NCBI RefSeq assembly: GCF_015240255.1
Contig: NZ_CP061205.1
Coordinates: forward strand, 2,563,501-2,627,500
Direction of reading: 5' to 3'
Length of the DNA stretch: 64,000 nucleotides
Origin: Kordiimonas pumila
Lineage (GTDB): Bacteria; Pseudomonadota; Alphaproteobacteria; Sphingomonadales; Kordiimonadaceae
Part shown: piece after piece, positions 47,287-54,469 of the stretch
Layout: each line of letters starts with the position of its first letter
Numbering within the stretch: the stretch's first letter is position 1
The notes under the pieces: generated by a model
Told to the model about the DNA's origin: nothing
The model's database searches: none
The model's input: only the letters and a program-made list of their open reading frames with translations
Position numbers and translations under genes: made by a program

Positions 47287-48602
47287 TTAGGGGTTCCTTT
47301 ATGGTTTTGTTTATGGGGAGCGTAGACATTTCGTTGTTTCTTTTTGTCGCTATTTTGTACAGGCATTGTCTCAATCTGCATCATGCCACGTAAAATACCT
47401 TCTCGAATACCGCGATCCGCTACGCGGAGGCTTGGCACACGCCACATGCCTAGTATTGCCTCTAGAATAGCGCAACCAGCAACGACCAAATCAGCCCTTT
47501 CCTGACCAATGCTGGCAAGGGCTGCTCTTTCTCCGTAACTCATGCCCGCAACACTGTGTGAAAGTGCGGCTATATCTGATGACTTCATCCATGCACCGTC
47601 AACCTTATCCCGGTTATAGCGTGGTAATTTCATATGCAGGCTTGCAAGGGTTGTTACCGTGCCTGACGTGCCTAATAACTGTGTTTTGCGGCGATTAACT
47701 GTAGTGGAAATTTTGTGCGCTTGTTCGAACGCCGTTAAATGTCCTTTAACGGCACCAACCATTTCCCGGTATTTTTCTGTTGGCAAAATATAATCACTAT
47801 CAATATTACTGGGCGTAAATTTTTCTGATAAGTTTACAACACCCCACGGTATCGACATCCAGCCAGCTATTTCAGTTGCTCTACCTGGGTGCATTTTTAC
47901 CCAAATTAACTCAGTACTGCCACCACCAATATCAAAAACCAAAGCATTATGGTTTCCTGGCGCAATCAGTGACTGACAGCCCATCACTGCAAGCCGAGCT
48001 TCTTCTCTCGCTGAAATAACATCAATATTAAGGCCGGTCTCTTCTTTCACACGCAGAATAAATTCGTCGCAATTATCCGCAACCCTACAGGCTTCCGTTG
48101 CAACATGACGCATGCAGGTAACATTACGGCGGTTAATTTTTTCTGCACAGACCTTCAAGGCCTCAATCGTGCGTGACATCGCCGCTTCAGACAGCATGTT
48201 AGTATGTGACAAGCCTTCACCAAGCCGAACAACGCGGGAAAATGCATCGACAATCCTAAACCCATGCCGTGTTGGCCGAGCAATCAAAAGTCTGCAATTA
48301 TTAGTACCCAGATCAATAGCGCTATATACGCCTCGATCAAAAATAGTGTCATAGCGCTGTATAGGGCGGCTTGGTTTCGGCGAGCTTTCCTCGCCAGGCT
48401 GGCGAGATGATTTTAACGAGCTAGAATCCACCCCAGATCGGCGAGTTCGCCGTCTGGCACGTTGTTGTTTCTTCCCAGTACCATTCGTTTTTTCAGTACT
48501 ATTGGGCTTTTCAGTGCTCTTGGGCTTTTCAGTGTTATCACTGGCTATATTTTCACCCAATTGCACATTTGGAGGGCTACATTGCCCAGAATCCAATGGC
48601 AT
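47283..48602 (-). CDS. ppx: Ppx/GppA family exopolyphosphatase / pppGpp phosphatase
   Basis: The 439-residue protein has an unusual N-terminal extension of about 90 residues, Lys/Arg/Ser/Thr rich with a repeated STEKPN unit, then the Ppx/GppA actin-like ATPase fold: YSAIDLGTNNCRLLI, RLGEGL, HVATEACR, VFDIGGGSTELIWV and LGTSGTVTTL. It hydrolyses polyphosphate and/or pppGpp, linking to stress metabolism. It overlaps rlmE by 4 bases. The divergent small SOS gene starts 186 bases away. Confidence 0.9.
   Translation of the reverse strand: MPLDSGQCSPPNVQLGENIASDNTEKPKSTEKPNSTEKTNGTGKKQQRARRRTRRSGVDSSSLKSSRQPGEESSPKPSRPIQRYDTIFDRGVYSAIDLGTNNCRLLIARPTRHGFRIVDAFSRVVRLGEGLSHTNMLSEAAMSRTIEALKVCAEKINRRNVTCMRHVATEACRVADNCDEFILRVKEETGLNIDVISAREEARLAVMGCQSLIAPGNHNALVFDIGGGSTELIWVKMHPGRATEIAGWMSIPWGVVNLSEKFTPSNIDSDYILPTEKYREMVGAVKGHLTAFEQAHKISTTVNRRKTQLLGTSGTVTTLASLHMKLPRYNRDKVDGAWMKSSDIAALSHSVAGMSYGERAALASIGQERADLVVAGCAILEAILGMWRVPSLRVADRGIREGILRGMMQIETMPVQNSDKKKQRNVYAPHKQNHKGTPK
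48490..48543. repeat. Three tandem 18-base repeats inside ppx
   Basis: The unit TTTTCAGTRCTMTTGGGC is seen at 48490-48507 and 48508-48525, with a partial, diverged third copy at 48526-48543. It encodes repeated Ser-Thr-Glu-Lys-Pro-Asn in the N-terminal extension of Ppx. Because the unit is a multiple of 3 the frame is kept, so copy number could vary among strains. Confidence 0.75.
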
Positions 48603-48716
48603 ACTCTATCTCATTATTATGTTTTTATCGCAGTTTAACTGCTCACTTACCCCTTTCTTACCACCATCTATGTGCGATAGGCAAATAAATGTATCAAAAC
48701 TGCCATATTTGAAAAT

Positions 48717-48731
48717 GTTCTTATTATGTTC
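48717..48731. promoter_or_regulatory. LexA (SOS) box 1 of the small membrane-protein gene
   Basis: GTTCTTATTATGTTC: GTTC (48717-48720), seven bases, GTTC (48728-48731), a perfect alphaproteobacterial LexA operator. It directly abuts the -35 hexamer TTGACA at 48732-48737. Confidence 0.88.
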
Positions 48732-48760
48732 TTGACATGGCGGCGCAGTCGAAATAGAAC
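48732..48760 (+). promoter_or_regulatory. Promoter of the small SOS membrane-protein gene
   Basis: TTGACA (48732-48737, perfect -35), 17-base spacer, TAGAAC (48755-48760, 4/6 match to -10). The start would be near 48767, giving a leader of about 20 bases with GGAG at 48776-48779, eight bases before ATG 48788. LexA boxes flank it on both sides. Confidence 0.8.
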
Positions 48761-48771
48761 ATACCAAGAAC
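48757..48771. promoter_or_regulatory. LexA (SOS) box 2 of the small membrane-protein gene
   Basis: GAACATACCAAGAAC: GAAC (48757-48760), seven bases, GAAC (48768-48771), the same operator in inverse orientation. It overlaps the -10 hexamer and the expected transcription start, where bound LexA would block polymerase most directly. Confidence 0.88.
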
Positions 48772-48787
48772 ATATGGAGATATTGCT

Positions 48788-48970
48788 ATGACAGTTGAAC
48801 ATATTGCCGCGCTTACCATGTTTATCCTTATAGGAGCAGCAGGGCTTGCACTTCTGCAAGATGCTTTTATGTGTCTCTACAGCCAATTCCGAAAGGCACC
48901 TCGTGCCCATAGACAGCCTAGCATCACTGATACTGCGCACATTTCATACCGAGCATTGAATATCAAATAG
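48788..48970 (+). CDS. Small SOS-regulated single-span membrane protein (60 residues), function unknown
   Basis: ATG 48788 has GGAG eight bases upstream and a good promoter bracketed by two perfect LexA boxes. The product has one membrane span (residues about 6-23, HIAALTMFILIGAAGLALL), a Cys at residue 29, then a basic stretch (SQFRKAPRAHRQ) and a polar tail; the positive charges suggest the tail stays in the cytoplasm. I recognise no family. By analogy with SOS-induced small membrane proteins that block division (SidA in Caulobacter) or act as toxins (TisB), it may be an SOS effector; that is inference. It is divergent from ppx-rlmE. Confidence 0.78.
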   Translation: MTVEHIAALTMFILIGAAGLALLQDAFMCLYSQFRKAPRAHRQPSITDTAHISYRALNIK

Positions 48971-49515
48971 CGACAAACAAATCGTGGTGATACGGCGTAT
49001 GCACACTGCGTACGCCAATGAAAATTCATAAAAACTTATCGTGTAGTCATTCACACCGCGTGCACTATCCCAACGAAAAGGCTTCCCATAGCATTCAACA
49101 ATGGACCAAATACATAAACGGAACCAATCGCAGTGCTTCTCATGATAAAGAGGCGGATATCTTCTCACGCAGGGGTCAAGGGGGGGGTCTGCTATCTTCA
49201 ATCAGCTAAAACGAAAGGCGCGGCGAACAAGCTAAAAGCTGATGCACCGCGCCTAATCCGAGCTTCCCCCCAGGAATGCGCTCGGCCCCTATGATTTGAA
49301 TGGCTGCCATATAAAAGGCGCCGGGATAACCAACCTCCCCAAGCTGGATAACCCATCTTACCAAGGGATAAGCATGGGACTAAATTTATCGTTTAGTGTC
49401 AAGATCCGATAAACATAAAATTGTCGCTTTTTTATAAAGTGTGTATTGAAAAGCACTTTTTTGTCTGTTTCTTGAATATAGAGGCAACTGAACGGGCTAA
49501 AAACAGCACTGCCTG
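48971..49515. other. 545-base convergent intergenic region with structured, GC-rich segments
   Basis: No convincing gene is visible. It holds several inverted repeats: 48994-49002/49008-49016 (9 bp, one G-U), GGCGCGG/CCGCGCC at about 49217-49256, CCGAGC/GCTCGG at about 49258-49285, and TTTATCG/CGATAAA at 49386-49413. GGATAA occurs three times (49324, 49346, 49366), spaced 20-22 bases. A run of eight or more G lies near 49182-49189. Short open frames here (such as 49018-49209) look unlike proteins. A structured RNA gene is the likeliest content. Confidence 0.5.
49215..49395 (-). ncRNA. Candidate small structured RNA on the minus strand
   Basis: Read on the minus strand from about 49395, the sequence shows a CCCAT/ATGGG hairpin, repeated GGTTATCC, a CCGAGC...GCTCGG hairpin with a G-rich loop, and a final GGCGCGG...CCGCGCC hairpin followed by TTTCGTTTT, which looks like a rho-independent terminator. 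I could not match it to 6S, tmRNA, SRP RNA or RNase P, and no good promoter is seen, so boundaries are approximate. Confidence 0.3.
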
Positions 49516-49517
49516 TT
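49499..49517 (-). terminator. Possible terminator of the SPOR lipoprotein gene
   Basis: On the minus strand AACAG-GCAGTG-CTGTT is followed by TTT. The stem is short (5 bp) and includes the stop codon (49518-49516). Confidence 0.4.
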
Positions 49518-50325
49518 ATCCAATTGGCTCACCCTGATATTCAGAAACCCTACAATATTGTTCTGCAGCATTTTGACGAATTCTGCCACACAGTGATATG
49601 GCTTCCTGTTCTGTAATCAGCGGGCCAGCTATTAATCGCATAAATGTTCCTATACCTTCCTGACTTTGGGTATAAATAAGCGGTGTTAGCCCCTCAAGGT
49701 CATTTCCGAAAGCTTGCTCAAGACCTGCCCACCCCGATGCAACCTGATCCTGTGACCTATATGATGCCAGATGAATACCAAAAAACGTTTGCTGTGTAGC
49801 CGGCGTATTATTGTTCACCGGTGTACCAGCTTCTGCATTAGGGCTGACTGTAGCACCGGTAATTGCTGTTCCCGTAGGCGCCGCTTCATTGATCATAGAG
49901 CTAATGTTGTCAGTTGCCTCAACTGAAAATACCCTATTTTCAAGTTTTTTCATTTGTTGACGCACAGTTGCTATGTCTCCGCTCACCCTTTTCATGTAAG
50001 AGGCTACTTCAGGGTCTTTTTGAACTTTGGAGACATGGTCCTGTAGAGTTGCCATTTTTTGTTCTTGCAATCTCATACTTTGTACCAGTTCAACATACAG
50101 CCGTTCAAGCGCGTCAAATCGGTCTTTCAATTCTCGGTGATTATCACTGACCGTGTATACATCACGTTCAAGCACTTCTTGTCTGGCTTCTACTATAATA
50201 TCATCACCCTGCCAAAGTTTTGGCTGAGAAGAACAAGCAGCCAACAATGATGCTGATAAGGTATAAACTGCAAGTCTACCTATATAGTTTTGCCGGTTCT
50301 TACGGGCATTTTTTGCACCCAACAT
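49516..50325 (-). CDS. SPOR-domain lipoprotein with coiled coil
   Basis: The start is placed at ATG 50325 (MLGAKNARK) with AAAGG upstream; the frame is open to 50367. A lipoprotein signal with lipobox LAAC (SASLLAACSS) is followed by a coiled coil (about residues 60-130, RELKDRFDALERLYVEL), a Thr/Ala/Pro/Asn-rich linker and a C-terminal SPOR domain (FFGIHLASYRSQDQVASGW onward). SPOR domains bind denuded peptidoglycan at division sites, so this is probably an outer-membrane-anchored division or wall-binding protein. It is not adjacent to other division genes. Confidence 0.82.
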   Translation of the reverse strand: MLGAKNARKNRQNYIGRLAVYTLSASLLAACSSQPKLWQGDDIIVEARQEVLERDVYTVSDNHRELKDRFDALERLYVELVQSMRLQEQKMATLQDHVSKVQKDPEVASYMKRVSGDIATVRQQMKKLENRVFSVEATDNISSMINEAAPTGTAITGATVSPNAEAGTPVNNNTPATQQTFFGIHLASYRSQDQVASGWAGLEQAFGNDLEGLTPLIYTQSQEGIGTFMRLIAGPLITEQEAISLCGRIRQNAAEQYCRVSEYQGEPIG

Positions 50326-50451
50326 GACTTTACCTTTCCAATGATGCCAAAACATGAATAATAACAATTAGTTATGTTTCGGCCAAACCACAGGGTTAAA
50401 ATATGATTTTAGAAATGCAAAGAAGGTGCCAAGCGCGCAAGCTTATAAATT

Positions 50452-51216
50452 TTACCGTTTTTTACTAGCAAGTCGCTTTTTAAAAGCCCAGTAGGTTAAA
50501 GGCATGGAAACAATGTAAAGCATACCTATAAGCATGAACACAATCCATGTACGCACAAATAGTCCAGCTATAATGATTCCTATCACCAACATAACCGGGA
50601 CGAACCATTCTTTTGGTACTCGAAGCGCTTTCAAGGAAATAGTTGGTATAGTAGACACCATTAACAGGGCAATACAGACAGAATAAAAGCTGATGAGAAG
50701 TCCGTTCGAGCTTGCAGTACCATCGCCAACACCAAACTCTATCATCATAGGCATTAAAAGAAGCCCTGCTCCCATTGGAGCTGGTACGCCCGTTAAAAAG
50801 CCGAACCGCTTACGTGGGTCAGAAGCATCGTCAATTTTAGCGTTAAATCTTGCCAGTCTTAAAGCCATAGCAATAGCGTAAATCAAAGCAACTGCCCAAC
50901 CAAGCCTATCCAAATCATGCAAAACCCATAGATACAGGATAACGGCAGGGGCAACTCCAAAAGCCACAACATCAGATAAAGAATCCAGTTCTGCCCCAAA
51001 CTTACTCGTGCTTTTAAGAAGCCTTGCCACAGTGCCATCTAAACCATCAAATATGCCAGCGAGAATGACCGCAGCCACAGACCACTCCCACTTGCCTGAC
51101 AAGGCAAACTTAATGGAAGTTAGCCCTGCCATAAAAGCAAATAACGTAACAACATTCGGCAAAATTGTCCGAATAGATATTGATTTAAAGAGCAAGGCTT
51201 TTTTAGGTTCGCGCAC
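50452..51216 (-). CDS. pssA: CDP-diacylglycerol-serine O-phosphatidyltransferase
   Basis: The 254-residue membrane enzyme has the CDP-alcohol phosphotransferase signature DGLDGTVARLL and GAELDSLSDV (DG..AR........D...D) and about seven hydrophobic segments. It makes phosphatidylserine from CDP-diacylglycerol and serine, the precursor of phosphatidylethanolamine. It follows psd by 21 bases, forming a psd-pssA operon that covers both steps to PE. Confidence 0.94.
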   Translation of the reverse strand: MREPKKALLFKSISIRTILPNVVTLFAFMAGLTSIKFALSGKWEWSVAAVILAGIFDGLDGTVARLLKSTSKFGAELDSLSDVVAFGVAPAVILYLWVLHDLDRLGWAVALIYAIAMALRLARFNAKIDDASDPRKRFGFLTGVPAPMGAGLLLMPMMIEFGVGDGTASSNGLLISFYSVCIALLMVSTIPTISLKALRVPKEWFVPVMLVIGIIIAGLFVRTWIVFMLIGMLYIVSMPLTYWAFKKRLASKKR

Positions 51217-51237
51217 AAGACTACCCTTGTTGATATT

Positions 51238-51891
51238 TTATCGAGCGATAATTGTTTCGCCGCCAATCATGGTTTGGCCTACTTTTACTGCGGCCACTTG
51301 CTTGTCATCAAGATAAATATCTGTTCGGCTACCAAAGCGGATCAATCCAAAACGCGCACCGCGCTCTACAGCCTGGCCTGTTTCAAGGTCACATAAGATT
51401 CTGCGCGCTACAAGGCCAGCTACCTGGGCAAAAGCAATGTCATTTCCGTCAACCGTAGTCATACGGATCAATTGCCTTTCATTTTCTTCGCTCGCTTCTG
51501 TTGCTGCTGCATTTAAATATTTGCCCGGCACATAAGCTGTTTTAGTAATCACCCCAGCGGCAGGCAGTCGGTTCACGTGCACATTAAAAACCGAAAGAAA
51601 AATAGAAATACGTGTACGCGGCGCGTTACCCATATCAAGTTCTGCAGGTGGTATTGCCTGCACAATAGCACACACTGTGCCATCGGCCGGGCTTACAAGA
51701 ACAGCTTCATCATCTGGAATAAACCGTTCAGGATCGCGGAAAAAATACAGGCACCAAGCTGACAATAACAATCCAACCCAGCCTAAAGGCTCCCATACAA
51801 AAAACAACACCATTGAGATAACAAAAAAGATAGCCACAAAAATATGACCCTCTTTATGGATGGGAGTAAGAACAGCGTCTGTCGCTTTCAT
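51238..51891 (-). CDS. psd: Phosphatidylserine decarboxylase proenzyme (short form)
   Basis: The 217-residue proenzyme of the archaeal/alphaproteobacterial short type starts at ATG 51891 (MKATDAVL) with AGGTG upstream. N-terminal membrane segments (HIFVAIFFVISMVLFFVW) are followed by VSPADGTV and the autocleavage site in RFGSRTD, where the Ser becomes the pyruvoyl group. It decarboxylates PS to PE at the inner membrane. pssA is downstream in the same operon. Confidence 0.93.
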   Translation of the reverse strand: MKATDAVLTPIHKEGHIFVAIFFVISMVLFFVWEPLGWVGLLLSAWCLYFFRDPERFIPDDEAVLVSPADGTVCAIVQAIPPAELDMGNAPRTRISIFLSVFNVHVNRLPAAGVITKTAYVPGKYLNAAATEASEENERQLIRMTTVDGNDIAFAQVAGLVARRILCDLETGQAVERGARFGLIRFGSRTDIYLDDKQVAAVKVGQTMIGGETIIAR

Positions 51892-52044
51892 GAAGCACCT
51901 ATTTTCTTGTGTAAATTTACCGCACACTGGCGATTTGCAATGCTGGCGTCAAGATTTATAAACAGTTAAACTGGATTCCTAGGTACATCACTCCCACAAA
52001 ACCTTTTAATTATCTTCTTACTCTTTAAAATTTTAGACACTTTT

Positions 52045-52059
52045 TTAACTCTTGTTTAA
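52045..52059. promoter_or_regulatory. CtrA-type binding site upstream of the 52133 gene
   Basis: TTAACTCTTGTTTAA: TTAA, seven bases, TTAA, a perfect match to the alphaproteobacterial CtrA full site. It lies 74 bases before the ATG at 52133 and 154 bases from the divergent psd start. An imperfect copy (TTAATTATCTTCTTA) lies about 38 bases to its left. CckA, which drives CtrA phosphorylation, is encoded 10 kb away. Confidence 0.55.
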
Positions 52060-52132
52060 ATACAATTAGCCATGCTGTAGATAAACGCATAATGATGTGC
52101 TGTTATTTTCATAGTTATCAGGCATAAGAAAT

Positions 52133-52543
52133 ATGAAACTTGCACGAAAACTGGATCAAATTCAGCAACATCTTCACTCTCTTGACGCACAAAACTTCGA
52201 TGCCATAAACTTTGAATGGGCCGGTATAAAATTTTCAGCAACATCCTCAAAAGACAGGTCTGGTACATATATTGTTGAGGTTAACGCCGTTCTGGGCCGG
52301 CTTTATTTCACAGCAGAAGCTCCAGAAAAACGAGCACAGGCGTTGCAGCAGTTTTTCATAATAAACCGAACATGTGATGGCAGCTACAAAATGGACCAAA
52401 ACGGAACAATATATTACCGTAATTTAACGAGCACGGCAGATCATCAAACAGGGTTAAACCTTACAAACTGCTTGACCCTTATTTTACTTGAATCCAAAAA
52501 GCACTTATATCAATTGCGCAGCCTTTTAAAGCCTACACAGTAG
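52133..52543 (+). CDS. Hypothetical protein behind a CtrA-type site
   Basis: The 136-residue soluble protein lacks a signal peptide or membrane span. It begins with a helix (LARKLDQIQQHLHSLDAQN), then a strand-rich part (INFEWAGIKFSATSS, GTYIVEVNAVLGRLYFTAE), then QALQQFFIINRTCDGSYKM and a helical end. The shape recalls small chaperone-like alpha/beta folds, but I recognise no family. Its stop is 2 bases from the stop of the convergent LysM gene. The CtrA-type site suggests cell-cycle control (inference). Confidence 0.7.
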   Translation: MKLARKLDQIQQHLHSLDAQNFDAINFEWAGIKFSATSSKDRSGTYIVEVNAVLGRLYFTAEAPEKRAQALQQFFIINRTCDGSYKMDQNGTIYYRNLTSTADHQTGLNLTNCLTLILLESKKHLYQLRSLLKPTQ

Positions 52544-52545
52544 AC

Positions 52546-53547
52546 TTATTTTTTCTTTGGAAGCTCAAACATTTGCCCCGGATATATAAGGTCTGGATCT
52601 TTTATCTGCTCACTATTTTCTTTAAAAATTAACGTATAGCGAACCCCTGAGCCATATAGTTGCCTTGCAATCTGCCAAAGGGTATTGCCTGGGCGAACAA
52701 ACACCCCTCCTTTCGCCATTGACAAATCAATTGGTTCTCCAGTTTCAAAAGGTTGCTCTATTCGTAACTGGACCTTGCCATCACCAATGGTTTGATCAAG
52801 CCGAGCTACATGAGAGCCCGTTGTAAGTTCCTGGTCTTCCGACAAGCTAACAGACCAGCGACCAGCATCATCTGCACGGCTAGAACCTATAAAAACATCA
52901 TCCAGATAAACCCTTACCTCAACTCTGGGAAGTGATCGGCCTGTAAACACTGGTACGCCACCTTCACCAAAATCAACTGTATCAAGGCTAAGGCTTTCTC
53001 CTACCTCGGCATAAGCGGCAACACCGGGTTTTTGGAGCACAGTACTGCCCCCTTGACCGTCTTTTGGTGTAAGCACAGCTACAACACCATTTTGTTCTCT
53101 AGCAAGGAAACGATCGCTTTCACGTTCAGGTACAGAAACAACAACCACGTTGTCAGCCTCTATTACCGTATCACTGTCGCTGGCTTTAGCTTTAAGATTT
53201 AACTCTACAGAACCAGCTTCTAGTGGTTCTTCAAGAATCATAACCCATTCACCGTTTTTATCAGCAGTCACTTCAGCAATTTTTTTACCATTCGCAAAAA
53301 GTTCTACATGCGCCCCCGGTGACATACGTCCTGCGATAACACCAGTGCCACCTCTTGATATACGCACCAGATCAAAAGCTGGCGTGCCAGATTTTTCTTG
53401 ATCCTGATTGAAATTATCAACCGCCTCTGTGGTCTCATTGCTTTCTGTTTGAGACAAAGGCATATCTTCTTTAAAGCCCGACCATAAAGCCAAAGCTATA
53501 ATCAAAGTGGCAACAATTATTGTGCCTATAAGAATTTTAGGGCGCAT
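52546..53547 (-). CDS. LysM-domain envelope protein
   Basis: The 333-residue protein has an N-terminal membrane anchor (ILIGTIIVATLIIALALW), two bacterial-Ig-like repeats (FDLVRISRGGTGVIAGRMSP with HVELFANGKKIAEVTADKNG; VPVFTGRSLPRVEVRVYLDD) and a C-terminal LysM (VFVRPGNTLWQIARQLYGSG to IYPGQMFELP). LysM binds peptidoglycan; the middle domains resemble Ig-like modules of envelope proteins. Function beyond wall binding is unknown. It converges on the 52133 gene. Confidence 0.82.
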   Translation of the reverse strand: MRPKILIGTIIVATLIIALALWSGFKEDMPLSQTESNETTEAVDNFNQDQEKSGTPAFDLVRISRGGTGVIAGRMSPGAHVELFANGKKIAEVTADKNGEWVMILEEPLEAGSVELNLKAKASDSDTVIEADNVVVVSVPERESDRFLAREQNGVVAVLTPKDGQGGSTVLQKPGVAAYAEVGESLSLDTVDFGEGGVPVFTGRSLPRVEVRVYLDDVFIGSSRADDAGRWSVSLSEDQELTTGSHVARLDQTIGDGKVQLRIEQPFETGEPIDLSMAKGGVFVRPGNTLWQIARQLYGSGVRYTLIFKENSEQIKDPDLIYPGQMFELPKKK

Positions 53548-53692
53548 AATAATACTGTAACTTTCTTTCTGCCCATAGTACCCCGTTACTCGGCTCTAAC
53601 AAAGCCTTAACAATCAAGATGATATATTTAAATAGATTTTATCTAAATCATGTCAAAACTTTGTCATTTAGCTTTATAACTGGATTTATATT

Positions 53693-54292
53693 GTGAAAAA
53701 AAGCTCTATACCACTCCCTTCCGCAATTCAATCAGTCTGTGTCTATTGCGGCTCTCGCATGGGAAATAAGCCTGAGTATAAAATTTTGGCTTCAAAAATA
53801 GGTGAACTTATTGCACAGGAGAATATGCAGTTGGTTTATGGTGCAGGCAGCATTGGCCTAATGGGTGTTGTTGCCCGAGCAGCACGTGATGCTGGTGCAC
53901 CTGTAATAGGCATTATTCCACAGCATTTGGATGCGGTTGAAATCACGCAAGATGGCCTCTCGGAGCTTCATATCACTGATAATATGCATGAACGCAAAAA
54001 GATGATGTTTGATCGATCAGATGCGTTCATTGTATTGCCTGGCGGCCTTGGTACACTGGATGAAACCATGGAGATGATGACATGGGCGCAGCTTAGCTTG
54101 CATAAAAAACCTATTGTTCTTGTTAATCACAACGGTTTTTGGTCACCGTTAATCGAATTGATCAAGCATGTTGTAGAAGATGGCTTTGCATCAGAAGAAC
54201 ACGGAAAACTCATCACCGTTGTTGAAACAGGCGAAGAAGCAATAGATTTTTTATGTGGGCGTCAACACATCACTTCTCAACCAGAACAATAA
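53693..54292 (+). CDS. LOG-family protein (TIGR00730), cytokinin riboside 5'-monophosphate phosphoribohydrolase-like
   Basis: The 199-residue Rossmann-fold protein has the signature PGGLGTLDE (the PGGxGTxxE motif) and an N-terminal VCVYCGSRMGNKPEY. Active members remove ribose-phosphate from cytokinin or purine nucleotides; many bacterial members were once annotated as lysine decarboxylases in error. The start is GTG 53693 with GGA eight bases upstream. It stands alone upstream of icd. Confidence 0.9.
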   Translation: MKKSSIPLPSAIQSVCVYCGSRMGNKPEYKILASKIGELIAQENMQLVYGAGSIGLMGVVARAARDAGAPVIGIIPQHLDAVEITQDGLSELHITDNMHERKKMMFDRSDAFIVLPGGLGTLDETMEMMTWAQLSLHKKPIVLVNHNGFWSPLIELIKHVVEDGFASEEHGKLITVVETGEEAIDFLCGRQHITSQPEQ

Positions 54293-54469
54293 AAGACTTT
54301 AAAAGGTATGAATTTTGATAAAACAGTATTATTCTCTGAGAAACACAGACTTTCTGTACCTTTATACTTCAACTCTTACGATCTTGATGCTAGTGTGCGC
54401 CCAATTTTAGCCACTCTAAAGATCGGCTAATATAAGCCCTTCCGGCAACCAGTTACTTTGAGGGACCCT

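Noticed and set aside
49018-49209. 63-codon plus-strand frame and an 85-codon minus-strand frame (49201-48944)
   Set aside because: Composition is unlike protein, no ribosome-binding site fits, and the DNA is full of inverted repeats; structured RNA or regulatory DNA is more likely.
49200-49400. Possible tmRNA, 6S RNA, SRP RNA or RNase P RNA
   Set aside because: None of the conserved cores (tag reading frame and T-arm, SRP GGAAGCAGCC-type loop, RNase P core) was found by eye on either strand.
54308-54430. 40-codon open frame upstream of icd
   Set aside because: The AAGG before its ATG is only one base away, too close for a Shine-Dalgarno, and the protein has no feature I can support. It could be a leader peptide, but there is no attenuator-like structure.
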